Source: JAGMCJ01 sp046761005
Lineage (GTDB): Archaea; Thermoplasmatota; Thermoplasmata; RBG-16-68-12; JAGMCJ01
Length of the DNA: 9,965 bases
Direction: 5' to 3'
Assembly: GCA_046761005.1 (NCBI GenBank)
Contig: JBHIFI010000060.1
Location: forward strand, 1 to 9,965
The notes under the pieces: generated by a model
Databases searched by the model: none
The model's input: only the letters and a program-made list of their open reading frames with translations
Told to the model about the DNA's origin: nothing
In this document: positions 1-6,595 of the stretch, in pieces
Numbering within the stretch: the first letter of the stretch is position 1
Layout: each line of letters opens with the position of its first letter
Program-made: the position numbers and the translations under genes

Positions 1-116
1 CGAAGGGGATGAGCCTTGCCGATGCCTTTGTGGTCCAGACCTGTGTGACGCTTGGAGCGGAGGTTCTGGCCTATGATAAGAGGATTGTGGCGGAACTCAG
101 GAAGCGGCGCCCCTAG
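1..116 (+). CDS. PIN-domain protein (VapC-type ribonuclease), C-terminal fragment
   Basis: Only the last 37 residues are present; the gene begins before the window, the reading frame starts at base 3 and the stop is TAG at 114-116. The fragment contains GMSLADAF, then a hydrophobic stretch, then GAEVLAYDKRI. This is the usual C-terminal part of PIN domains: the Asp in SLADA and the Asp in YDK correspond to the late acidic residues of the metal-binding nuclease site. Proteins of this family are mostly VapC toxins that cleave RNA with Mg2+ and pair with a small VapB antitoxin encoded just upstream. The catalytic N-terminal Asp and any antitoxin gene lie outside the window, so neither toxicity nor completeness can be judged. 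The PIN call is fairly firm; the VapC role is inferred from the family. Confidence 0.72.
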   Translation, partial: KGMSLADAFVVQTCVTLGAEVLAYDKRIVAELRKRRP

Positions 117-389
117 CGAGCATCTGGGGCAGAGCAACCGCCCTCATTGAATCGCGTGCCCTCGAGTGAGCGCGAGTGGTTCTCCCGCCGACATCGCATC
201 GGAAGCCCTGACCGAGGGACGCTAAACGGGAAACGAAACGATTGCTATCAGAATTGATAATATGTCCCCTGAGGTGTGTGGACGGGAGCCCCTGCCCAAA
301 AGGGTGTGATGTGAAATGGCAGAACTATACGGAAACAGCGTGCTCTTCCTGAAGACCAAGCCATTCTGCGCAGCCCTCGCCTGCCATCC
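117..389. other. Convergent intergenic region without a recognisable gene
   Basis: This 273-bp stretch lies between the end of the PIN gene (+ strand) and the end of the polyferredoxin gene (- strand). The one longish open frame crossing it (248-466, minus strand) is arginine- and tryptophan-rich, overlaps the ferredoxin end out of frame and has no ribosome binding site, so I do not call it. A short AT-rich inverted repeat (TATCA, 4 nt, TGATA at 246-259) is present but has only 5-bp arms. No clear T-rich terminator is visible. Confidence 0.6.
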
Positions 390-842
390 TCAAGAGGTCC
401 CCAGAATCCTCTCCACCATTTCCCTGCGGCGCTCGGCCATCTCCTTCGTCTCCTCCTCGTACACAAGCGCCTTCGTTGCGCAGTAGTTCACGCATGTCGG
501 ATCTCCGCCGCAGAGGTCGCACTTCACTATTTCCTTGCCGTGGACGGTTATCGCGGAGTAGGGGCACATCGCCGCGCACAGGCGACAGTGGATGCACCTA
601 TCATCATCGTGCTTGATTACTCCTTCCTCGACCGAGTAGGCATTCTGATGGCAGAGATCCGCGCAGATGGCCTCTTCGCACTGCAGACAATAGACAGCGT
701 ACTCGTACCGCTTGAACTCATCCCTGATCAGCGTAATAGCGGACTTTCTAGGATTGCACTCGCCGAACTTCACGAGTGAGCATGCCATTGCGCACTCCCT
801 GCATCCCGTGCAGCGCTCAGGGTAGAAGTTCAGTACCTTCAA
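390..842 (-). CDS. Polyferredoxin with four predicted [4Fe-4S] clusters; electron-transfer subunit of the adjacent AOR (AorA/HycB-like)
   Basis: A 150-residue protein of the DmsB/HycB iron-sulfur family, expected to pass electrons to or from the adjacent aldehyde oxidoreductase. Sixteen cysteines form four groups: C11-x2-C14-x2-C17-x3-C21; C52-x2-C55-x4-C60-x3-C64; C83-x2-C86-x2-C89-x3-C93; and C108-x2-C111-x5-C117-x3-C121. One further Cys is at 29. This count fits four cubane clusters. No signal peptide or membrane segment is present, so it should be cytoplasmic. The start is TTG at 842-840: its first bases overlap the AOR stop codon (TTGA, 4 nt), and an AGGAGGG ribosome binding site lies five bases upstream, which decides the start and suggests translational coupling. 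It is the last gene of the operon. The family assignment is firm; AOR as the partner is inferred from coupling and from the known AorA-AorB pairing in bacteria such as Aromatoleum. Confidence 0.9.
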   Translation of the reverse strand: MKVLNFYPERCTGCRECAMACSLVKFGECNPRKSAITLIRDEFKRYEYAVYCLQCEEAICADLCHQNAYSVEEGVIKHDDDRCIHCRLCAAMCPYSAITVHGKEIVKCDLCGGDPTCVNYCATKALVYEEETKEMAERRREMVERILGTS

Positions 843-2677
843 GGTAGCCCTCCTATACCCTCAATCTCCTCCACCCGCGAATGTGAGAGCGTTCCTTCCT
901 CGTTCCAACCTCTGAGCTTATAGTAGCGGCTCAGCATGGCATGGAATTCCTTCCTCTCAATGCGGTGCCCCTTCGTCAAGCCGAGAGGCATGGGGTCGTC
1001 GAAGTACCGTTTGGGAAGCGTATCGTCTTTTCTCGTCAGTCCTTCGCGTACGTTGAAGAGCCTCTCCGTATCTACAACCCTCTTTCCGACGGCCTCCAGC
1101 TTTCTTCTTCCATACTTCAATCCCGTGGCTGCTTCTATGAGCGCCTCGAATCGCGGATAGTCGATGAAGTGCGGGCTATTGAATCCGTGGCAGATGAACT
1201 TGCATATGCCTAGGCAGTCAACAACAGCGAAGATGTTGTCCGAGAAGTAGACGGTCTTCTCCTTTCCCACATATGATGTCGGGTCGGGCGAGACGCCCTT
1301 TCCATATATGCGCTCCTTCACCTCATGCGGTAGTCGGAAGAATATCTCGAGCGTGGGCCTGCTTCTCAGATGGTCCGCTCCTCTGGACGCTGTCGCAATC
1401 CCGAGCGCGAAGGCCTTTATGTATCTCACATCATGCGGGTCGCTTTGCGGGAGATTCTTGACCGCTATCAAGTAGTCCTTGGACTCCTTTCCGAAGACTT
1501 TGGATGCGCGAGTGCTCTCCGCGAGAGTGTCGCCGAGACCCTCCCGCTTCGCGATCTTGTACAGAAGGGACTTGGCCTGCCCGAAGTCCCCGAACCTCAG
1601 CTTCTCGCCAGTCAACTTCTCGTCTATTATCCCCCTCTCAAAGAGCTCGAACGCCCATCCCAGAATGGTTCCCGCTGAAGCTACGTCCAGACCGAGATCG
1701 TTAGCGATATTCTGCAACTCTATCATCTGCCTGACATCCTCTATCCCAATATTGGCTCCAAACATACCAACGGATGTATATTCGGGACCCTCGCCTCCCA
1801 GCTTATTTCGGTGCCTGCAGTGGATGATGCATGATGAGCAACCGATCATCTTCTCCACCTGCTTTTCGATGTTCTCTGCGTTCAATCCGTCCGACCATTG
1901 ATTGAGCTGGCTGTTCTTCGTTCTCATCGCTCCCAGCTCGTTGCTTATCTCGTACAGAAATGGCGTTCCGAATCTTCCAATGATTGGGGTGACTTTTGAG
2001 GCGTGAATGTAATCCTTTATCTCCTCAACGACCTTGAGAAGCTTCTGCGGATGCTTGACCTTCAGTCCTATCGTGCCGTATGCGACGACGGCCTTCACTT
2101 TCTTCGAACCCATGACGGCTCCTGTCCCGCACCTTCCGGCGGAGCTCTTCACTCCCGTCCTCAGGTTGGCGAAGCGGACGAGATTTTCGCCCGCCGTTCC
2201 GCAGCATACAGCTTCCACATCACCGAGGTCCTTGCGGAAAGACTTCTGGACATCATTCGTATTCAGTCCCCAGTAGTCCCTCGCATCCCTTATCTCGATG
2301 TTTTCATCTTCTGCATAGACATAGCTGGGCTTCTTCGCCCTTCCTTTCAGAATTATGTGGTCGAATCCCGCATAGCGCATCTCGGGTGCGAAGAAACCGC
2401 CGCAGTTCGAATCACCAAGAAATCCAGACTCGGGGCTCTTCGTTGAGACGTTGAATCTTGAGGAATTTGGTACGAGAGTTCCGGTCAAAAGTCCCGCTCC
2501 CAAGATGAGGACATTGGTTGGCGAAAGGGGGGCCACTCCCTTGCGGAGGAGCTTGTAAAGAAGGTAGGTGTTAATTCCTCTCCCGCCAAGATATTTTGCT
2601 CGTATCTCCTTGGGAACATCCACGATCTTGACCGAGTTCCTTGAGAGGTCGACTATTCCGATTTTTCTGTCGAGCAC
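839..2677 (-). CDS. aor: Tungsten-containing aldehyde:ferredoxin oxidoreductase
   Basis: A 612-residue enzyme, the usual length for the family, which oxidises aldehydes to carboxylic acids with ferredoxin as acceptor, using a tungsten bis-pyranopterin and one [4Fe-4S] cluster in the cytoplasm. The N-terminal AOR domain (about 1-205) has the typical YLGGRGINTYLLY and the cofactor-contacting segments around PNSSRFNVSTKSP and the glycine-rich stretch near 180-190. The cluster ligands are C280-x2-C283-x3-C287 and C492 in the DCLGICK motif. NDLGLDVASAG (327-336) and the ALGIATASRGADH segment (424-436) are further family signatures. The start is GTG at 2677-2675: the frame has a TAA eight codons upstream and no ATG between, and only a weak purine-rich ribosome binding site (AAGGGG). 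It lies 44 bp after the sulfur carrier gene and overlaps the polyferredoxin gene by 4 nt. The specific aldehyde cannot be read from the sequence; AOR, GOR and WOR types are not separable by eye. Confidence 0.95.
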   Translation of the reverse strand: MLDRKIGIVDLSRNSVKIVDVPKEIRAKYLGGRGINTYLLYKLLRKGVAPLSPTNVLILGAGLLTGTLVPNSSRFNVSTKSPESGFLGDSNCGGFFAPEMRYAGFDHIILKGRAKKPSYVYAEDENIEIRDARDYWGLNTNDVQKSFRKDLGDVEAVCCGTAGENLVRFANLRTGVKSSAGRCGTGAVMGSKKVKAVVAYGTIGLKVKHPQKLLKVVEEIKDYIHASKVTPIIGRFGTPFLYEISNELGAMRTKNSQLNQWSDGLNAENIEKQVEKMIGCSSCIIHCRHRNKLGGEGPEYTSVGMFGANIGIEDVRQMIELQNIANDLGLDVASAGTILGWAFELFERGIIDEKLTGEKLRFGDFGQAKSLLYKIAKREGLGDTLAESTRASKVFGKESKDYLIAVKNLPQSDPHDVRYIKAFALGIATASRGADHLRSRPTLEIFFRLPHEVKERIYGKGVSPDPTSYVGKEKTVYFSDNIFAVVDCLGICKFICHGFNSPHFIDYPRFEALIEAATGLKYGRRKLEAVGKRVVDTERLFNVREGLTRKDDTLPKRYFDDPMPLGLTKGHRIERKEFHAMLSRYYKLRGWNEEGTLSHSRVEEIEGIGGLP

Positions 2678-2721
2678 CAGCTTCCCCTTTCCTGAGGCTT
2701 ATGCAAGCCATCCATAAGAAA

Positions 2722-2997
2722 TTAACCGCCAGCGGCTGCAGCGAGAAGGACCACTTCATCCCCCTCCTTGACCTGATTCTTCATCCCACTCTCTGTGAGC
2801 GGCTTCCCGTTGAGGATTATGTTGATGGAATAGTCAATGCCCCCCTCCTTTGTGAACATCGCTTCTCCAAGTTTCGGATGTTTCTTTCCCGCCTCTATTA
2901 GGAAGCTTTCCACGCTCCCGCCAGAAAAATCGATTTCCAATCTTGATGCGCCAACGGTTTGTCTCAGAGGGTTCAAAAGCCGAAGCCTAACCTTCAC
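2722..2997 (-). CDS. MoaD/ThiS-family sulfur carrier protein
   Basis: A 91-residue beta-grasp protein ending in Ala-Ala-Ala-Ala-Gly-Gly. A free C-terminal Gly-Gly is the site of adenylation and thiocarboxylation in MoaD and ThiS. The first strand, KVRLRLLNPLRQTVG, and the region LNGKPL...VKEGDEVVLLAAAAGG match the family; the length is close to that of MoaD (about 80). It is the first gene of the operon with AOR and the polyferredoxin, so a MoaD-like role in making the pyranopterin dithiolene of the tungsten cofactor is more likely than thiamine synthesis; this is inference. The start is GTG at 2997-2995: an in-frame TAG lies eight codons upstream at 3021-3019, inside the TATA box, and no other usual start codon lies between. 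The transcript is probably leaderless, since no ribosome binding site fits before the GTG. Confidence 0.88.
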   Translation of the reverse strand: MKVRLRLLNPLRQTVGASRLEIDFSGGSVESFLIEAGKKHPKLGEAMFTKEGGIDYSINIILNGKPLTESGMKNQVKEGDEVVLLAAAAGG

Positions 2998-3017
2998 GTC
3001 TCGTTCTATCCGCCACG

Positions 3018-3030
3018 GCTATAAATATAT
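3018..3030 (-). promoter_or_regulatory. TATA box of the MoaD/ThiS-AOR-polyferredoxin operon
   Basis: On the minus strand this reads ATATATTTATAGC, a good archaeal TATA box. Its centre is about 25 bp upstream of the GTG start at 2997, which places the predicted transcription start at or within a few bases of the first codon, i.e. a leaderless mRNA. Position seen; the transcription start is inferred. Confidence 0.65.
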
Positions 3031-3056
3031 TGGGCAGGGCGGGACCTCGGACGCTC

Positions 3057-3080
3057 TGGCCATTTCCTCACGAATGGCCA
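3057..3080. promoter_or_regulatory. Perfect inverted repeat between divergent promoters; putative operator
   Basis: TGGCCATT (3057-3064) and AATGGCCA (3073-3080) are exact reverse complements separated by 8 nt. The right arm ends 7 bp before the TATA box of the surface protein gene (3088), beside the expected BRE position. The left arm is about 27 bp upstream of the TATA box of the opposite operon. Each arm also contains the self-complementary TGGCCA. The position suits a dimeric repressor acting mainly on the surface-protein promoter, or a regulator of both; the function is inference. Confidence 0.45.
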
Positions 3081-3087
3081 AAAAACA

Positions 3088-3095
3088 TTTATAAG
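3088..3095 (+). promoter_or_regulatory. TATA box of the surface protein gene
   Basis: TTTATAAG preceded by an A-rich stretch (3081-3085). The predicted transcription start is near 3120, leaving a leader of roughly 16 nt that contains the GGAGGAGG ribosome binding site at 3123-3130 before the ATG at 3136. Confidence 0.7.
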
Positions 3096-3135
3096 GATGT
3101 TGTTGGTTTGGAACCCCCAGTCGGAGGAGGAAACA

Positions 3136-6100
3136 ATGCGTGGTAACCATCATTGCGCACTGAGCTTGATATGGGTCTTCGCACTTCTTCTGGTTTCAAC
3201 AGGTCCTTTGCATGAATCTCCTTCAATTGAGAAGGAAGACACGAGTGAGGGTCCTATCCCAATGCAGGAAACTTGGAGCAGCCTCTGGGAGGGGGATGGC
3301 GTCAGTTCTCCAAGCAGCGAGGGTTGGTGGCTAAGGCCGTGGGGCTTCACTTCAATCTATTCCGATTTTTCGGACGGCGAAACCGTTGCCATTGTGGACG
3401 ATCCGGATCCTGTCGACGGTGCCTGGATGCAGAGATGGGTGGATTTCGAGCCCCCCTTCAAACTGGCCGCCCGTGGTCGGTATGACCCTGCGACATCACG
3501 CACGAGTCGCGTGACTATGGCCTACTTCTTCACGGGCTGTCACAAAATCTACGCGAACTTCAACCCAACATACTTGAGGATTGGCGGTCCCGATCCATTC
3601 GACATCCCAGCAGTGCAAGGAACATGGTACAACGTGACTTTCGACGTAAGAGCACCGCTGGATGTTGACGTCTACCTTGATGGAATCCTCGTGGGCAATG
3701 TGGAAATGGCTCCATCCGACAGGCTCATCTTTGACTCGCCTGACAACAAGCCTGTAATCGCCACCCTGATTTCTGGTATTCCGACTTCCTTGGCAATGGT
3801 GGACTATATCAGAACGACGATGCAGCCGATAGGAGAGGTGGGACCAAAGACTTGCGACAGGGAAGCTCCTCTTGTTCTCAATGTTACTCTTGATGATGGT
3901 ATGAAAACTCCCTCGAACGACCTGCTTGTCAGTGAGGGCGCGTCTACCGTCTGGTTGAACGCCACAATCGACGACAGGACGACGGGTAATTCCCCCATAT
4001 GGTCTGCCAACTACACTGCGGGTGCCTCAAATTGGCCCGGGACTCCAATGACCGCCGCGGACAGCGCCTTCGACTCTCCTGTGGAGAATGTTACCGTGTC
4101 TATCGATGTCAGCGGTTTCGCGGAGGGCAACTACACTCTTTGCGTATACGGGAGGGACTACTATGGCAACTGGAATACCACGGGGAGTTGCGCCACTATG
4201 CGAATAGGCAAGGAAGAGCCGCCCAGAATATATGGCCCCACATTGGATGATGGTGTCCAACCTCCGTCTTCCTTCCTCGAGGTCGCTCTCATGCCCAGCA
4301 CCACAGTATGGCTGAATGCGACAATCGACGACACTTTCACGGGCAACTCGAGCATACTGTCTGCTAACTACACAGAAGATCCTCAAGTATGGCCCGGGGC
4401 GCCCATGTCCCCGTCGGACGGTGATCTCGATTCACCCTTGGAGAATGTGACCGCCTCTTTGGACATTATGGCGCTGGGAGAGGGCAACCACACTCTCTGC
4501 GTGTACGCGATCGACGTGGCTGGAAATGCCAATCTGACGGGATCCTGCGCCTTCTTGAACATCACCTATGTTCCACCCTCCTCCTGGGCGCTTCCTCTGG
4601 TGCCCTATTGGTGGAACATTCCTCCCGTCATGTTGATTACCGTCATTAACGGAAGCTATCCCATCGATTCCGTGGAACTGTACTGCAACTACTCTTCAGA
4701 CAATGCCAGCTGGAGTGGCTGGAGCATCTGCGATACTGTGACATCTCCACCCTGGACGCCCAGCTCACTCTTCCCAGCTGGAGATGGGCACTACATGTAC
4801 TATTCTATTGCACGCGACTTCTATGGATTCGAGGAGGGCCCGCCTCTTGTGGCAGATGCGATGGCGGGGTATGACACAGAACCTCCAACGAGTTCGGTTC
4901 AACCTCTCGTCCCATATTGGCGGAATGTGGACACTTTGGATCTGGTGGCTGATGCCGACGATGACTTGAGCGGTGTGGCTAATGTCACCTTCCTCTACCG
5001 CTTCAGCAATGATAATTCCTCGTGGACCGATTGGGCACCGGTGTCGACAGATACGGTGCCGCCCTACGATGCGACCTTCGTGGCTTCCGAGGGAGACGGC
5101 TACTATCAGTTCCGATCGGATGCGTACGATGTAGCGGGAAACGCGGAAAATGACACTCAGCCCGAGGCGTGGATCGCAATTGATACACAAGGACCTCTCT
5201 CATCGATTCTGCAACCGTCGCCATACTGGACCAATCATCCAGATGTACTTCTTGAAGCCACCGGAACTGACGAGCTTTCGGGCATAGCCCAAATCACCCT
5301 CTACTACCGCTTCAGTTCTGACAATGCGACTTGGACGAGCTGGGCGCCTTGGGGTACCGATGACTCCGCCCCCTGGAACTTCTCTTTCGTTGCAGCCGAT
5401 GAGGATGGATATTACGAGTTCTACTCCCTGGCATTGGACAATCTCGGTAATTCAGAATCATCCCCCATTTCTGCTGACGCCCTCATCGCATTGGATACCC
5501 TCCCGCCGACCTCTTCACTTAATCCACTATCAGACTACTGGTTCGCTGACAGCTCCGCACCACTTTTCACTCAGGCATTTGATGAAATGAGCGGCGTTGA
5601 TACCGTTGAGCTGCTCTATCGATGGAGCGAGGACAACATCACATTCACCTCGTGGATAAGCGCTGCTATTTCCTCTGCGCCTCCGTGGTCCTTCTCCTAC
5701 AATGCTCCCGACGGGGATGGCTTCTACGAGTTGATGACCATTGCGGTGGATCGCGTTGGAAACGTTGAGGTGGGAAATCTAGCGGAGATCCTCCTGGCAA
5801 TCGATACTACCCCTCCGACTACGGAGGCTCTTCCGGTCATACCATACACTCGGACAGCCATGCCGGTGGCAATCGACGCCCAAGGTTTCGACGCTTTGAG
5901 CGGGCTTGCGGCAATACAGCTTCTTTACCGCTTCTCAGAGGATAATCTCTCATGGTCCGCCTTTCAGTCTCTTGGGCAGGTGAGCGATACTCCATACGAA
6001 TGGAACTTCAGCGCTCCGGACGGCGAGGGCTATTACGAGTTCATCACTCAGGGCCGGGACTTTTTGGGGAACGCGGAATCTGCGCCTGAGACGGCTGATT

Positions 6101-6492
6101 CAAGCATGGCCTACTTCAGGGGCGGTGCACCTCCGAATGGCGACGGAGCGGGAGGGGTAATCCAGGAGAATTGGAAACCCTTCCTAGCACTGGCTTTCAC
6201 CATCGTTCTCCTTGTAGTGGCATCAATCATGATAACCAGAAGGGCAGTAGTGGGACTCTCTGCGCCCAAAGCCAAGAAGTTGCTTGCCGTAGCCATCCTG
6301 TTTTCCGTTCTCGAACTCATGACGGGCGCAATCTCAATGGTGACGCCCGCTCTCGCCATTCCTCCGGCCTTTGGCATGGGCACATTCATCGATGCTGTCA
6401 TCCTCGCGGTAGGCCTGGCTATCTTGTTGATTGTGGGCTTCAGGAAAGGGGCACCTGACCAAGCGACTTTGCCACCGCCTCCTGAGGATTAG
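3136..6492 (+). CDS. Large secreted, membrane-anchored surface protein with LamG-like and tandem Ig-like domains
   Basis: An 1118-residue protein. The start is ATG at 3136, with GGAGGAGG five bases upstream; an earlier in-frame ATG (3097) lies inside the promoter. Residues 1-25 form a signal peptide with the core ALSLIWVFALLLVSTG. About 65-235 resembles a LamG/concanavalin-like beta-sandwich. Two type-A repeats follow (243-360, 361-478; 118 residues each), then five type-B repeats (479-580, 581-683, 684-787, 788-890, 891-994; 102-104 each) with the pattern TxPPTSS...YW...D..SGV..V.LLYRFS.DN.SW..W...DGDGYYEF....D..GN. After a Gly/Pro linker come three membrane segments (about 1015-1033, 1048-1070, 1083-1104). 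Arg/Lys after the first and third predict an outside N-terminus and a cytoplasmic PPPPED tail. About 25 N-x-S/T sequons suggest heavy N-glycosylation. It is probably an adhesin or envelope component; no catalytic motif was recognised, and the function is unknown. Confidence 0.9.
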   Translation: MRGNHHCALSLIWVFALLLVSTGPLHESPSIEKEDTSEGPIPMQETWSSLWEGDGVSSPSSEGWWLRPWGFTSIYSDFSDGETVAIVDDPDPVDGAWMQRWVDFEPPFKLAARGRYDPATSRTSRVTMAYFFTGCHKIYANFNPTYLRIGGPDPFDIPAVQGTWYNVTFDVRAPLDVDVYLDGILVGNVEMAPSDRLIFDSPDNKPVIATLISGIPTSLAMVDYIRTTMQPIGEVGPKTCDREAPLVLNVTLDDGMKTPSNDLLVSEGASTVWLNATIDDRTTGNSPIWSANYTAGASNWPGTPMTAADSAFDSPVENVTVSIDVSGFAEGNYTLCVYGRDYYGNWNTTGSCATMRIGKEEPPRIYGPTLDDGVQPPSSFLEVALMPSTTVWLNATIDDTFTGNSSILSANYTEDPQVWPGAPMSPSDGDLDSPLENVTASLDIMALGEGNHTLCVYAIDVAGNANLTGSCAFLNITYVPPSSWALPLVPYWWNIPPVMLITVINGSYPIDSVELYCNYSSDNASWSGWSICDTVTSPPWTPSSLFPAGDGHYMYYSIARDFYGFEEGPPLVADAMAGYDTEPPTSSVQPLVPYWRNVDTLDLVADADDDLSGVANVTFLYRFSNDNSSWTDWAPVSTDTVPPYDATFVASEGDGYYQFRSDAYDVAGNAENDTQPEAWIAIDTQGPLSSILQPSPYWTNHPDVLLEATGTDELSGIAQITLYYRFSSDNATWTSWAPWGTDDSAPWNFSFVAADEDGYYEFYSLALDNLGNSESSPISADALIALDTLPPTSSLNPLSDYWFADSSAPLFTQAFDEMSGVDTVELLYRWSEDNITFTSWISAAISSAPPWSFSYNAPDGDGFYELMTIAVDRVGNVEVGNLAEILLAIDTTPPTTEALPVIPYTRTAMPVAIDAQGFDALSGLAAIQLLYRFSEDNLSWSAFQSLGQVSDTPYEWNFSAPDGEGYYEFITQGRDFLGNAESAPETADSSMAYFRGGAPPNGDGAGGVIQENWKPFLALAFTIVLLVVASIMITRRAVVGLSAPKAKKLLAVAILFSVLELMTGAISMVTPALAIPPAFGMGTFIDAVILAVGLAILLIVGFRKGAPDQATLPPPPED
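3862..4569 (+). repeat. Two tandem type-A Ig-like protein repeats
   Basis: Copies at 3862-4215 and 4216-4569 are each exactly 354 bp (118 codons). Shared landmarks in order are TLDDG, STVWLNATIDD, TGNS, SANYT, WPG.PM, DSP.ENVT, EGN.TLCVY and TGSCA. Each copy has one cysteine pair spaced C-x15-C. The DNA is diverged, so the duplication is old. Confidence 0.8.
4570..6117 (+). repeat. Five tandem type-B Ig/FnIII-like protein repeats
   Basis: Copies are at 4570-4875, 4876-5184, 5185-5496, 5497-5805 and 5806-6117 (306-312 bp each). The shared pattern is PPTSS, a Tyr-Trp or Tyr near the start, D..SGV, LLYRFS.DN.SW, a Trp or Phe-containing turn, and DGDGYYEF. The first copy is the most diverged: it lacks the D..SGV motif and carries a cysteine pair that the other four lack. 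Confidence 0.8.
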
Positions 6493-6512
6493 TGCCGATC
6501 GTCAGTCATCAT

Positions 6513-6530
6513 AGTCCACAGATTTGGACT
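6513..6530. promoter_or_regulatory. Short inverted repeat upstream of the alcohol dehydrogenase promoter
   Basis: AGTCC (6513-6517) and GGACT (6526-6530) are reverse complements with an 8-nt spacer, about 30 bp before the TATA box of the alcohol dehydrogenase gene. A second short pair, TTTGG/CCAAA (6541-6545, 6552-6556), lies directly beside that TATA box. Arms of 5 bp can occur by chance, so an operator is only a possibility. Confidence 0.2.
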
Positions 6531-6559
6531 TCGAATCACCTTTGGAGGAAGCCAAATTC

Positions 6560-6567
6560 TTTATAAC
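6560..6567 (+). promoter_or_regulatory. TATA box of the alcohol dehydrogenase gene
   Basis: TTTATAAC, centred about 32 bp before the ATG at 6596. The predicted transcription start falls near 6589-6592, so the leader would be only a few bases long and would include little of the GGGGAGG at 6586-6592. Confidence 0.6.
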
Positions 6568-6595
6568 GACTTGCTATTCTCACGCGGGGAGGAAA

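Noticed and set aside
246..259. AT-rich inverted repeat TATCA-N4-TGATA
   Set aside because: Five-bp arms in a region with no nearby gene start; expected by chance.
248..466. Minus-strand frame of 72 codons overlapping the end of the polyferredoxin gene
   Set aside because: Arg/Trp-rich translation, no ribosome binding site, and it overlaps a firm gene in another frame.
1479..1901. 140-codon + strand frame opposite the AOR gene
   Set aside because: It is antisense to a strongly conserved enzyme, has no family-like sequence and is explained by codon bias of the real gene.
2003..2446. 147-codon + strand frame opposite the AOR gene
   Set aside because: Same reason: an antisense shadow with no ribosome binding site or recognisable domain.
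3097..3135. Earlier ATG for the surface protein, adding 13 residues
   Set aside because: It lies between the TATA box and the predicted transcription start, and would put a non-signal sequence before the signal peptide; ATG 3136 has GGAGGAGG.
4027..5190. Long minus-strand frames (4027-4386 and 4765-5190) opposite the Ig-like repeats
   Set aside because: They arise from the repetitive codon use of the surface protein; there are no start signals or recognisable motifs.
3862..6117. CRISPR or DNA-level tandem repeat in the surface protein gene
   Set aside because: The repetition is at protein level with period about 103 or 118 codons and diverged DNA; there are no short identical repeats with spacers.
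6524..6595. Upstream TTG extension of the alcohol dehydrogenase by 24 codons
   Set aside because: It runs through the TATA box and adds residues not found in the family; the family N-terminus begins at ATG 6596.
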